Below, in pieces: positions 17,202 through 26,464 of a stretch of 64,000 nucleotides of DNA; within the stretch, counting starts at the first letter, position 1; each line of letters opens with the position of its first letter. The stretch spans positions 1-64,000 of the forward strand of contig NZ_JBHRRZ010000013.1 in assembly GCF_042643265.1 (NCBI RefSeq), in the 5' to 3' direction. The position numbers and the translations under genes are program-made. Source of the stretch: Virgibacillus_O sediminis. GTDB lineage: Bacteria; Bacillota; Bacilli; Bacillales; Amphibacillaceae. The notes below the pieces were generated by a model. That model searched no databases. It had not been told where the DNA came from and worked only from the letters and a program-made list of their open reading frames with translations.

Positions 17202-18641
17202 ATGGGGAAATTTAAAGACTCGTCCGTACACGATCTTTATAACTCAGACCTGTCGCCAGTAGAGGAAGATGAGAAAGAAGTCAAACCAATTGGATACGGA
17301 TTTGTTTGGTTTGGGATAGCAATTCAAATTACATGTTTTATGAGTCTTTCCCCACTGGTTAGCTATTTTACCATTGGTCAATTTATTTTAGTTTTAATAA
17401 TAGGGTCCACCCTAATAGGTATCCTTAGTCTTATTGCTCAAGATTTAGGTTTAAAATATGGTATAAGTTTTGCAACCTCAGTTTCAGTCGCCTTTGGATA
17501 TAGAGGCGGTAGAATAACCAATATGATACGAATCTTTCCTAGTGTGATCTTTATTGGTTTAAACGCATATATAGGAGCGGTTGCTCTTAATGAACTTTTT
17601 AAGATGGTTTTTGGCTTCGAAAGTATAATTCTTGCTCTCGTTATAAATATAGGAATTTTACTTCCTGTTACATTGAACAAAATAAAAGGTATTGAAAAAT
17701 TTATGTTCTTTATTGCTCCAATATTGTTTATTGTTGGTATATATATGTTTTATGTAGTTCTTACTGCTTATAATGTATCTTTTTTTGATACATTTAGCAT
17801 GGGGAATTTACAAAATGAAAGCCCTTCCATAAGTAGGTGGCTTTTTAGCGTCACAGTAGTAATAGGTGTTTTTTCTAGTGTAGCCTTAGGAGTAAATGAT
17901 TTCACTAGAGACTGTAAAAATGTTAGTAACAATAATAAATGGTTTCAATCCAACAGAGGATACTTTATCGCGGCACTCATGGGTCTGGTACCTTCCCTTG
18001 CGTTTTTAAGTACTTTAGGAGCCATAACCATTGCCCTTTCCGGACGTACAGATGCTTTAGTTGTTATATCCGAATTAATTCAAGAAAGGTCAATGATATT
18101 GGCAATACTACTTCAATTATTTATTGTACTGGCTCAGGTATCTACGAATGCTGTTGCAAACCTGCTACCGTCGACATATGCTATTTTGAGCCTTTTCCCA
18201 AAGAAATTAAGTTTCAAGACATCAATTGTTGGATTAACAATACTCGGTTTTATTTTAGTGCCCGTGGGAACAGGGGGGTATTTAGATTCTATTCTTTCTA
18301 TATGTAGCGCTACAGCAGGTCCAGCAATGGCTATAATTGGAGTAGATTATTATATAATCAGAAAAAGAAATATAAGCCTTGATGCACTTTATAATTCTAG
18401 AGGAAAGTACCAATACTTTAAAGGTGTGAATATTGTGGCTTTTTCTGTTTATATAATATCAACCTTAATCGGCTTTGTATTTTTCTCGTATTTAAGCTTT
18501 TATGTCTCAACAACCCTGGCAGCTATTTTGTATTACCTGGGGTATAGGATGTTCAACAAGAAATATCCAGCTATGCTAACAGATGAAAATAATTATACAA
18601 CAGAAGCTTCAGCATCTTGCTCTAACGACGTAACGCTTTAA
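17202..18641 (+). CDS. NCS1-family nucleobase/hydantoin permease
   Basis: About 479 residues with about 12 hydrophobic helices. The NCS1 pattern is seen in the N-terminal region (GYGFVWFGIAIQ near residue 46), the AFGYRGGR segment and ALGVNDFTRDCK after helix 6. Members carry cytosine, purines, allantoin or hydantoins with a cation. ATG 17202 is preferred over ATG 17187 because the GAGGGGG run lies between them. Placed after hyuAB and the carbamoylase, it is the likely importer for the cyclic substrate. A strong terminator follows. Confidence 0.86.
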   Translation: MGKFKDSSVHDLYNSDLSPVEEDEKEVKPIGYGFVWFGIAIQITCFMSLSPLVSYFTIGQFILVLIIGSTLIGILSLIAQDLGLKYGISFATSVSVAFGYRGGRITNMIRIFPSVIFIGLNAYIGAVALNELFKMVFGFESIILALVINIGILLPVTLNKIKGIEKFMFFIAPILFIVGIYMFYVVLTAYNVSFFDTFSMGNLQNESPSISRWLFSVTVVIGVFSSVALGVNDFTRDCKNVSNNNKWFQSNRGYFIAALMGLVPSLAFLSTLGAITIALSGRTDALVVISELIQERSMILAILLQLFIVLAQVSTNAVANLLPSTYAILSLFPKKLSFKTSIVGLTILGFILVPVGTGGYLDSILSICSATAGPAMAIIGVDYYIIRKRNISLDALYNSRGKYQYFKGVNIVAFSVYIISTLIGFVFFSYLSFYVSTTLAAILYYLGYRMFNKKYPAMLTDENNYTTEASASCSNDVTL

Positions 18642-18762
18642 TCGGATGAGTGTTTTGAATTAATGAACAGTTTCTACTTTAAAAAATAGTAAAAACCTAT
18701 AAGGGAAGAGTCAGTCTTGACTGGCTGGCTCGATCTCTGCATACTATACTATCTTATATCTT

Positions 18763-18801
18763 AAAGGCCAATTCCTGCTTGTATTGGTCTTTTTTTTTTT
18801 T
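18763..18801 (+). terminator. Rho-independent terminator
   Basis: Stem AGGCCAAT/ATTGGTCT with one G-U pair and a run of about 12 T. It ends the permease transcript. Confidence 0.8.
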
Positions 18802-19028
18802 GGTCCTTCTGCCCTGAGATCCTGCTACATCCGCCCTTGCTTTTTAAGAAAATTTAATGACTAAGGAAGACTGACTAGCATTTAACAAATGTTCAAGTAT
18901 ATTGGTGAATGAGAAAACATTTCTTCTTTCACGCGCAAATTGTCATCCGGTGTTTCAAAATAGGGTGGTCATTATTCTAGGTTTAGCATACTGGTGAAAT
19001 ATTATAAAACTCTCAATAGTGTAAATAA
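18802..19028. other. Intergenic, left flank of the decayed cassette
   Basis: No recognised gene or repeat. Similarity to the second cassette copy starts only at the LexA-type box, so this stretch is outside the shared unit. Confidence 0.4.
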
Positions 19029-19040
19029 GAACAAACGTTC
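19029..19040. promoter_or_regulatory. LexA-type SOS box, cassette copy 1
   Basis: GAACAAACGTTC fits the Gram-positive LexA core GAAC-N4-GTTC exactly. It lies 19 bases before the yolD-like pseudogene, and the identical 12-mer precedes the intact copy at 51329-51340. LexA control is expected from the consensus and because yolD genes are often SOS-regulated in Bacilli. Confidence 0.65.
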
Positions 19041-19059
19041 TTAGAAAGGTGGAAGCATA

Positions 19060-19379
19060 ATGGGCAAGGTAAACGATCATGGAACCAAAAAATGGACTTC
19101 GTTAATGATGCCAGAGCACTATTCAGTTGTTATATCAGATATGGGAGGAGAAGGAATACAAAGAGAAACCCATTTTAGATGAGCAGAAGCTGCAGCACAT
19201 TAACGCTCAGATGCAGCTGCCATACATAATAACTTAACATTAAATATTATCCCAACCATGACTATGAGACGGTCAGGTAAACTGCTGAAGATTGATTCTT
19301 GAATAAACACGTTCAGTTAAATGATGAGGACCGAACCATACTTCCATTGGATAGTATCCTGGATGTATTTATCGACTAG
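19060..19379 (+). pseudogene. YolD-like gene, decayed copy
   Basis: The first 20 residues (MGKVNDHGTKKWTSLMMPEH) match the intact copy at 51369. An extra base near 19121 (CACTATTCAG against CACATTCAG) then shifts the frame, and further small deletions follow. The nucleotide match continues to the stop at 19379. AGAAAGGTGGAAG is kept as ribosome site. It cannot make a full protein. Confidence 0.8.
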
Positions 19380-19502
19380 CCCTTCCGTTGAGGGGTGATT
19401 TTTTTGGGAATAATTGGTTTTAATGCAGGAGTTTGTTTATTCCTGTCGAATCTATATTATATAGTACTATTTGCTTATAGAATGATTAAGGAGAATAGAC
19501 AC

Positions 19503-19884
19503 ATGAAAACTGAATACATGAAAGAAGCCTATGGGTTACTCTTTGAATTAGAAACCGGGCTGGCAATACATTGAAATGACAATGGAGAAAACATATGGGA
19601 TCGGCTGGCGGATTCAAGCTCCCGTTGCGATGAAATACAACCCTACTCTAAACACTTCAACTCCTTCTATTACCACGAACTTATCTCCATGCTGCGTACA
19701 TATCCCTGTTTTACTGATATCCCCTAAAGACGTTTACCTCCAGCTGCTAAAAACCGTTCCCATCCGAAATAAAATTGCTCATTGTAAGAGTATAAGTGAT
19801 GAAGAAATGACCCAATTACAAGATACGTGCAAGTTAGCCAAGAGTTATATATGTTTTTTAGAAGAAATAATTAGCTATTTATAG
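19503..19884 (+). pseudogene. Small HEPN-type gene, decayed copy
   Basis: Homologous along its length to the intact gene at 51820-52203. A deletion near 19563 (GGGCTGGCAATACATTGA) produces an early stop, and later indels scramble the middle. The C-terminal part keeps the RNKIAHC motif in frame. The upstream frame again begins after AAGGAG. It is probably non-functional. Confidence 0.75.
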
Positions 19885-20036
19885 CTGGTTAGAATTGATG
19901 TTAGCATTTTAATTGAACGCACAATATTCTTATGGCTCTAAAATAAAGTTATAATATTAAAATCCCCCCTTTCCTAGATACTTATCCCACAAAATGACCA
20001 ATTGCTGAATTTAAAGAACACTATGTCTTAAGCCAT

Positions 20037-20669
20037 TTATTTTAATATATATAGCAAAAATGAACTCATCCATGCAAGATTGTAAGTTTCTAAGATATGT
20101 TCTACGTCTATAATTTGGGAATTAAGAGTTAACACTAACTCCTTTTTATAACCCCCTTTATCATAATTATCTGTAATTACGCTATATTCTTCTATTACTT
20201 CTATTAAATGTGATAAGGAACTTCTTACCCCATTTGAAAACATTGGACTTTCATAGTTACCTTCCAAAAATTCTTTTAGTTTACTTAATGATAAGTCATT
20301 ATCTATATGTTGCAAAACAACCCTTAATACCTTCTTATAAGCCAAATATGAATCTTGATCGGCTGCAACGGATAACTTTAGGGTTGCAAAAACAAATAAT
20401 TGATAGGTACTGTAAACGGCTAGACCACGCTGGAAATATTCAAAAAACGATTCATTGGATTGCCAAAATATAAATGATCCTGATTCAAAATAAGTAATTG
20501 CACTAATTCCAATAAAGATAACTGTATACATCTCTATGAAATATACCATAAACTGTTTGAGTTTCTGGAAACCATACTTTGTTTTCTTACCGAATATTCC
20601 ACTACCAATAATAACCATTACAATTAAAAATACCAATGGCAAGGATAGTACCATAATCCAATGAGTCAT
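20037..20669 (-). CDS. Unknown membrane protein, cargo of cassette copy 1
   Basis: 210 residues. Three hydrophobic segments lie near residues 5-25, 40-62 and 88-103, followed by a cytoplasmic helical region of about 105 residues with no recognised motif. It is on the opposite strand to the bordering YolD/HEPN genes and occupies the place taken by three other genes in cassette copy 2. No homology to those was seen by eye. The frame is intact although the bordering genes are broken. GGAGG lies just upstream of the start. Function unknown. Confidence 0.65.
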   Translation of the reverse strand: MTHWIMVLSLPLVFLIVMVIIGSGIFGKKTKYGFQKLKQFMVYFIEMYTVIFIGISAITYFESGSFIFWQSNESFFEYFQRGLAVYSTYQLFVFATLKLSVAADQDSYLAYKKVLRVVLQHIDNDLSLSKLKEFLEGNYESPMFSNGVRSSLSHLIEVIEEYSVITDNYDKGGYKKELVLTLNSQIIDVEHILETYNLAWMSSFLLYILK

Positions 20670-20908
20670 TTTATTATCCTCCTTACATACCTCATGAATA
20701 GTGTGGATTGTTGTTTAGTTAGCTCCAGTACATAATCCAAAGCTTTTCTCATTTATTTATTCGTTCCTAACAAATCATCAACTGATTATCTCATCCCACT
20801 TACTTACAAAATCACCTATGATTTTACCACTTCTAAATGAATAATTTTCCTGAATTTAAGAAAAGGATAACAATAGGTTCCTAATAGTCGGTCAAGCTTC
20901 CTTAGCTG

Positions 20909-21132
20909 CATGGATGGACTAAAAAGGAGGTTAGTTACAAGTTAGGTTTTACGGAAAATACGTATGGAAATTATGAAAGGCAACAGAGGTCAAACTCATT
21001 GTATACATTGATAAAAAAGCCGATCTATATGGGGTCATCCTGGATTATATCGTCTTTGGGGTGTTTCAACACGGGAGAATACCCGCGGGCAAATCGAGGA
21101 AATCATCCAAATCACATAAAGGAAGGAATTGA
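20909..21132 (+). pseudogene. XRE-type regulator, truncated and frameshifted copy
   Basis: Closely matches the gene at 55296-55568 from the codons for GWTKKEVSYKLGFTENTYGNY onward. The first 16 codons are missing, and a one-base loss near 21017 (GATAAAAAAGCC against GATGAAAATAGCC) shifts the frame. Similarity ends at the stop codon, which marks the right border of the shared cassette. Confidence 0.8.
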
Positions 21133-21169
21133 GCAACTGTTACACTCTAATTCATGCAGCTATCTTTGG

Positions 21170-21195
21170 ACCTCTTGATCAAGAGGTTTTCGCTT
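21170..21195 (+). terminator. Palindromic terminator-like hairpin
   Basis: ACCTCTTGATCAAGAGGT is a perfect palindrome followed by TTTCGCTTT. It lies about 40 bases after the XRE remnant. The perfect symmetry may also mark a protein-binding site. Confidence 0.5.
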
Positions 21196-21489
21196 TAGGC
21201 GATTGTTCTTTAACTTGAAGAGGAGTTTTACTAGGAACCTAAATATACGATAATATATAGATCAATTCGGAACTTAATATTATTAACAGTATAAGTGCAG
21301 CAGCGAGAGTGGCTTTTACCGTCCATAATTTTCCTTGCATTGATTGCATCCTAATCAGACGATTAACACGCGAAAATTGTCGATTCGGCAATATATAGGG
21401 CTAAAGCCACTCTACAAGTTATACCGACGGATATAGAAATGAAATCTATGGTTCTTCTTTTTTTATATGGGTTTGATATGTCGAATGCT
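21196..21489. other. Intergenic, no gene supported
   Basis: A 36-codon frame on the minus strand (about 21240-21350) encodes a hydrophobic helix but has a poor ribosome site and no obvious relative, so it is not called. Nothing else was recognised. Confidence 0.3.
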
Positions 21490-22077
21490 TTAGAAGCTAG
21501 GGGGGGTAATGACCCATAAAACTTCTAGTATTTTGTTACCTGTATTTTTCCAGCTGTGGTGTAAACGGCTGGAAAAATTGACTGTATCACCTTCGAATAA
21601 AGTAAATGTTTGATTATTTACTGTTAATTCCATCTTTCCAGACATAATTATTATACACTCTTCATCGCTATTATGACTATACGGCTCCCCGCTTTCCCCT
21701 CCAGGCTTTGTAATAGAGTATATCACTTGTATTTTCCCGTCTAGTTTTGTAAGTAAATAGTCTTTAGTGAGAGTCGGTTCAGGGTAAAAGAGATGGTTCC
21801 GGTCTTTTTTTCTAACTATACTCACCTCGTTGGTTTTGTAATCCTGTATATTACCATTCTCAAATAAAGAAGCTAAAGGAAATCCTAACACCTGAGCTAT
21901 TTTCTGCATAGAGGCAATTGAAGCAGTTGTTAATCCCCGTTCAAATTGACTAATAAAGCTTGCAGTGAGTCCGGTTTGCCTGGCGATATAATTTAATGTT
22001 AATTTTTTTGATAAACGAATCGTACGTAATCTTTGACCCACTTTTTTTGTATATTTATCTTCTCTAGATCCGCTCAA
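21490..22077 (-). CDS. XRE-family regulator with C-terminal cupin domain
   Basis: 195 residues. The N-terminal helix-turn-helix (about 13-68, with LNYIARQTGLTASFISQFERG) is followed by a cupin sensor domain (about 110-190: EPYSHNSDEECIIIMSGKMEL and EGDTVNFSSRLHHSW). This two-domain plan is common in regulators of amine and amino-acid catabolic operons (PuuR/SutR type). It is divergent from the flavoprotein-symporter-SSADH operon and is its likely regulator. The ligand is unknown. Confidence 0.85.
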   Translation of the reverse strand: MSGSREDKYTKKVGQRLRTIRLSKKLTLNYIARQTGLTASFISQFERGLTTASIASMQKIAQVLGFPLASLFENGNIQDYKTNEVSIVRKKDRNHLFYPEPTLTKDYLLTKLDGKIQVIYSITKPGGESGEPYSHNSDEECIIIMSGKMELTVNNQTFTLFEGDTVNFSSRLHHSWKNTGNKILEVLWVITPPSF

Positions 22078-22302
22078 TATTTTACTGCCCCCTTTGATAA
22101 GCTACAACTTTTATTAATGATAATATAATATATTCATTCAAATAAAAAAAGGAATACAAGAAGGATCCAGATATGTGCTATAAGCCATCGAGCTTTCAAC
22201 GGCTACTTTAGTGGGACTCACTTAAAAGAGACAGGGTATTAGTACCATTAACAATTGTATTTCCTAAGTAAAATCCTTTTATTATTTTTATAAAATTCAG
22301 TA

Positions 22303-22330
22303 TTGACTGTTTAATAAAATTTGTTAAAAT
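22303..22330 (+). promoter_or_regulatory. Sigma-A-type promoter of the flavoprotein operon
   Basis: TTGACT at 22303-22308 and TAAAAT at 22325-22330 are 16 bases apart, about 50 bases before the start codon. One base differs from consensus in each box. It lies in the divergent region shared with the XRE-cupin regulator. Confidence 0.5.
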
Positions 22331-22379
22331 ATTCATTAATTAACTAATATTTAATTTCTAAAATGATGGAGGTAAGCTT

Positions 22380-24377
22380 ATGACAAATGGTAAATACCCT
22401 AAATTACTCTCTGCTTATAAAATTGGGGACGTAGAAATTAAAAACCGTATTATGACAAGTGGTCACCAAACAACGTTAGTAAAAGAACATTTACCAACAG
22501 AGGATTTCACCGCGTATCATACAGAACGGGCGAAAGGAGGGGTTGGTCTAATAGTTATGGAGGCCCATGGTGTTCATAAAACAGGTCTTAATACTCCTTT
22601 TGCTATCGATGCCAGCCATCCAAAAATAATTGATCTTCACAAAAAGACCGCTGAAAAGGTACATCGATACGGAGGGAAATTATTCGCTCAATTAATTCAT
22701 CATGGACGGGAAGCTTATGTTAGTGAAGGTAGTAATGACGTTGTTGCCCCCTCTGCAGTACCAACGGAGAGGTTTCATATTATACCAAGGGAGTTAGAAG
22801 AAGAAGAAATTGAAGAAATTATTGATGGATTTGTAGTAAGTGCTCTTAACTTGAAGAAAGCTGGACTAGACGGGGCAGAGTTTGTGGGTTCCCATACTTA
22901 TTTATTTGAGCAATTTTGGAGCTCTGCAGTAAATAAGAGAACTGATAAATGGGGTGGTTCTTTTGAAAATAGGATGCGGTTTACAACAGAAGTAATTAAA
23001 AGGGTACGAGAAGCTGTGGGGGCAGATTTTGTATTAGGAATGAGGATGTCTTTAAATTCAAAGGATGACATAGGGACTTCGGGAAAGGAGTCTCTTAAAA
23101 TAATTGGTTATCTTCATGAACTGGGAATGCTTGATTATTGGAGCTTAGTAATCGGTTCATCTGCCAGTTATAAAGGTAGTACTTATATTGTCCCTCCGGC
23201 TAGTGAATCAGCCGCGCAACTTTTTTCCGAAGTAAGCAAAGTCAGAGGGATTATTGGGAAGACACCTTTAATTATAACCTCTAGAATATACAAGCCAGAA
23301 ATAGCCGAGAAATTAATTGATTATGAATACGCCGATGTTGTAGGTATGACAAGAGCTTTAATAGCTGATCCCTATCTTCCTTCTAAAATATTACAAGATA
23401 ACGAGAAACAAATCATACCGTGTATTGCTTGTAATCAAGGTTGTATTGGTCGGTACCAAGAACATCTACCTATTCGTTGTACAGTTAACCCTGTCACAGG
23501 TCGTGAGAAATACTTTACAGATTTACCAAAGGCTGATAGTAGAAAATATTATTTGGTCGTAGGAGGCGGACCTTCCGGGATGATGGCGGCGATTACATTG
23601 GCTAAGCTAGGGCATGACGTGACAATATCTGAGAAGAGTGATGAGCTCGGTGGACAATTAAATATTATTCGAGGTGCCATAAACAGAGGTCAAGTTGAAA
23701 GCTGGCAAACATACCTTACAAATGAATTAAAAAGATTGAATGTAAAGATAAAAAAGGGCAAGAGATTCAATATGGAAGAAATAGAGAGTAAGAGATTTGA
23801 TGGGGTAATTGTAGCAACTGGTTCGAAACCACTTATACCAAAGATGTTTTCGCAGACAAACATTCCTCTTTACACATCGTGGAATGTTTTAAAAGGAGAA
23901 ACGATAGTGGAGGATAATGTATTAGTTCTAGATTGGAAAGGGGATTGGCCTGGAGTAGAAGCAGCGGAATTTTTAGCTTCGAAGGGGAAGGAAGTAGAAA
24001 TTGTTTCTCAGAGTTATGGAATTGCAGAAGCCCTTCAGCAGTACAAACGGAATAAGTTTCTTGAGCAAATGGATAAGTTAGGAGTCAAGCAAACACCAAA
24101 TTTTAAACTTGTCGAAGTGAAAAAAGATAATGTAGTTTTGGAACACTTATTTAGCGGTCGAACTGAAGGTCGTAAACCCGGTGCGATTGTAATCACCCTT
24201 GGTCAAGACTCTTCTGATTCTTTAAATGAGTATCGACTATTAAAGGAACGTTTCAAAAAAGTTTTTAGGATAGGAGATGCTAAAAGTCCTAGAACATTAG
24301 ATGAAGCTGTATCTGAAGGGTTTAATATAGGATTAAAGCTTTCCAAAGCTAGTGAGGAGGAGATGATGTATGGGTGA
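22380..24377 (+). CDS. FMN/4Fe-4S/FAD amine dehydrogenase or N-demethylase, trimethylamine-dehydrogenase-like
   Basis: 665 residues. An N-terminal old-yellow-enzyme FMN barrel (about 8-340, with GGVGLIVMEAH, QLIHHGREAY and KWGGSFENRMRF) is followed by a cluster motif C-x2-C-x3-C-x11-C (Cys348 to Cys367). A C-terminal FAD/NAD domain follows (VVGGGPSGMMAA near 393). This matches the TMADH, 2,4-dienoyl-CoA reductase and N-methylproline/stachydrine demethylase group. Neighbouring symporter and SSADH genes favour an amine or betaine substrate yielding succinic semialdehyde, for example an N-methylated GABA. The gene overlaps the next start by 8 bases. Substrate assignment is inference. Confidence 0.82.
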   Translation: MTNGKYPKLLSAYKIGDVEIKNRIMTSGHQTTLVKEHLPTEDFTAYHTERAKGGVGLIVMEAHGVHKTGLNTPFAIDASHPKIIDLHKKTAEKVHRYGGKLFAQLIHHGREAYVSEGSNDVVAPSAVPTERFHIIPRELEEEEIEEIIDGFVVSALNLKKAGLDGAEFVGSHTYLFEQFWSSAVNKRTDKWGGSFENRMRFTTEVIKRVREAVGADFVLGMRMSLNSKDDIGTSGKESLKIIGYLHELGMLDYWSLVIGSSASYKGSTYIVPPASESAAQLFSEVSKVRGIIGKTPLIITSRIYKPEIAEKLIDYEYADVVGMTRALIADPYLPSKILQDNEKQIIPCIACNQGCIGRYQEHLPIRCTVNPVTGREKYFTDLPKADSRKYYLVVGGGPSGMMAAITLAKLGHDVTISEKSDELGGQLNIIRGAINRGQVESWQTYLTNELKRLNVKIKKGKRFNMEEIESKRFDGVIVATGSKPLIPKMFSQTNIPLYTSWNVLKGETIVEDNVLVLDWKGDWPGVEAAEFLASKGKEVEIVSQSYGIAEALQQYKRNKFLEQMDKLGVKQTPNFKLVEVKKDNVVLEHLFSGRTEGRKPGAIVITLGQDSSDSLNEYRLLKERFKKVFRIGDAKSPRTLDEAVSEGFNIGLKLSKASEEEMMYG

Positions 24378-24510
24378 GTTGATTTTTTCTATCTTTTATG
24401 GAAGCGCTTTAATACTTATTGGGTTGTTTGCAAAATATATGATGAATAAATTTAAGAATGAAAATGAAAGAATTGAAAGACTTCATAGTGAAAAGAATGT
24501 AGCTGAATAA
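24370..24510 (+). CDS. Symporter-associated micro-protein
   Basis: 46 residues: one hydrophobic helix (about 4-22, IFSIFYGSALILIGLFAKYMM) followed by a charged helix (KFKNENERIERLHSEKN). It starts 8 bases inside the end of the flavoprotein gene after GGAGGAG, so it is translationally coupled. An SSS symporter begins 81 bases later. The same type of neighbour is found at the other symporters, which supports a role as small accessory subunit. Confidence 0.65.
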   Translation: MGELIFSIFYGSALILIGLFAKYMMNKFKNENERIERLHSEKNVAE

Positions 24511-24591
24511 AATGTTTCTCCACAGTTTGTTTACTCTCAGACTGTGGAGACATATTTAATTATTTAATACTTTAAGAAATGGAGTGATTGG

Positions 24592-26184
24592 ATGGCGTAT
24601 TTGATTGGGATTCTCATAGCATTTTTATTGTTTATTTTTATTGGAATAATTTTAGCAAAAAAAGTAACTAACATTGATGATTATTATGTTTCAGGACGGA
24701 ACGCTCCAACTTTATTAATAACCGGTTCTCTGGTTGCATCATTTTTAAGCTCAGTTACCTTTATGGGAGAGGCTGGTTTTTCATATCAAGGCTATCCAAT
24801 TGTCCAGTTGATTCTAGTTATATTTAATGCAAGTGGTTACGTGTTAGGAGCATTTTTCTTTGGGCGATACTTGCGCAGAAGCCAAGCTTTAACTGTTCCT
24901 GAATACTTTGGCAAGCGATTTGATTCACAAAACTTACGAAAGGTTGCAGGAATAACAACAATTCTAGGTGTATCTGCCTATATTATAGCGGTTACTCAGG
25001 GTGGAGCATTATTATTCTCCTCGGTTTCAGGTCTTTCTTATGGTCTTTCTCTAATTATTATATGGATTGCATACACCTCTTTTACATTCCTCTCAGGAGC
25101 TAAGGGTGTATTGGTAAATGACACGATTATGTTCATCATTTTTTTAGTTGCCACTGTAGTTGGTGTTCCTTTTATTTTAAATGCAACAGGGGGATGGCCG
25201 AATGCTATTCTAGAGACCGCATCTTTGCAATCACATCAAGGTATTCTTAGCTGGCATGGAATGATTGGAACAGATGCTTATTTTAGTACACCTGCTGAAG
25301 CACTAACGTGGGCAATAATACTAGGTCTGGTATGGGGGACAGTTGTTGCTGTTAGTCCTTGGCAAACTAGTAGGTACTTAATGGCTAAAAGTGAACATGT
25401 TGTAATTCGATCAGGAGTTATCGCAACGATTTCGATTTTTGTAATTTACCTATTTCTTCATATCGGGATGGCTACAGTGAATTTGGTGAATCCAAATATA
25501 AATCCAGCAGAAAATGTATTTATTTGGTCAGCGATAAACCTTATGCCAACATGGTTGGGGATTATTGTAATTGTTGGAATAATGGCAGCTATTTTATCTT
25601 CTTGTTCCACATTTCTACAACTTATAGGTAACAGTGTTGCTCATGACATACTGATCAATAAAGAAAAAAATAGCAGTGTAGTTTTGAAATTTAGTCGAAA
25701 CACTATGTTGGTTACTAGTTTGGTTATTCTTTTTATAACATACTGGCAGCCACCAGCGGTTATGTGGATTGGTTACTTTGCGGCCACGTTGTTTGCAGCT
25801 TCCTGGGGGCCGGTCGCATTCTCAAGTATTTATTCTAAAACAATCACAAAAAAAGCTGCTTTTTGGAGTGTAATCGTTGGTTTCCTAAGCGTTGTAGGGG
25901 CTGAATTATTTCAAACATTTGTAATGGGGCTACCTGTTTATTTACATCCAGTAATAATAGGTACTGTATTATCTACCTCTGCTATAATTTTCATCTCGAA
26001 GTCAGAAAATGTTACAGAAGCGGAGAGAGCATTTCAGCAGAAAATACTGCAGGTACCAGAAACTTTTGAGGATGTTAATGAAGTAAATATTACTGAGAAA
26101 TATCCCAATGCACTTATAATAAGTGGAGTCCTATTAATCGCTATCACTATTGTTTTCTACTATACTCCTTTGCATCTTTTATAA
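24592..26184 (+). CDS. Sodium:solute symporter (SSS family)
   Basis: 530 residues with about 13 hydrophobic helices. The N-terminal KKVTNIDDYYVSGRNAP block, ASFLSSVTFMGEAGF, the SPWQTSRYLMAKSEH loop near 258 and SSCSTFLQLIGNSVAHDI near 340 are characteristic. The C-terminal tail is longer than usual and carries acidic residues before a last helix. It probably imports the amine or betaine used by the upstream flavoprotein. A short possible hairpin separates it from that gene, but the two are co-oriented and close. Confidence 0.87.
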   Translation: MAYLIGILIAFLLFIFIGIILAKKVTNIDDYYVSGRNAPTLLITGSLVASFLSSVTFMGEAGFSYQGYPIVQLILVIFNASGYVLGAFFFGRYLRRSQALTVPEYFGKRFDSQNLRKVAGITTILGVSAYIIAVTQGGALLFSSVSGLSYGLSLIIIWIAYTSFTFLSGAKGVLVNDTIMFIIFLVATVVGVPFILNATGGWPNAILETASLQSHQGILSWHGMIGTDAYFSTPAEALTWAIILGLVWGTVVAVSPWQTSRYLMAKSEHVVIRSGVIATISIFVIYLFLHIGMATVNLVNPNINPAENVFIWSAINLMPTWLGIIVIVGIMAAILSSCSTFLQLIGNSVAHDILINKEKNSSVVLKFSRNTMLVTSLVILFITYWQPPAVMWIGYFAATLFAASWGPVAFSSIYSKTITKKAAFWSVIVGFLSVVGAELFQTFVMGLPVYLHPVIIGTVLSTSAIIFISKSENVTEAERAFQQKILQVPETFEDVNEVNITEKYPNALIISGVLLIAITIVFYYTPLHLL

Positions 26185-26464
26185 AGTTGTTTCTATAACA
26201 GTAATGGAATAGATACTTTACGCTCGATCACTTGGATGTTCTTGAGGTTTTGTACCAACTAAACCATGGATACCTTTAGGGAGATTTGGTTTAAATGGGG
26301 TTGAACATATGGATGAATTTCCTTAGTCTATCCTGCTAACTCAATGGTGAGCAATGTAAGAAGAGTCTCGACTTTTGATCTAATTTATTATCAGAAAAAC
26401 GTAATATTATTTGGTTAAATTTGAGTAATAAATAAGAGTCATAAGAAAAGGAAGGAGTATTGAT

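Noticed and set aside
21240..21350. Minus-strand 36-codon hydrophobic frame (MQSMQGKLWTVKATLAAALI...)
   Set aside because: One plausible helix but no good ribosome site, and it is not beside a symporter as the four accepted micro-proteins are; not enough support.
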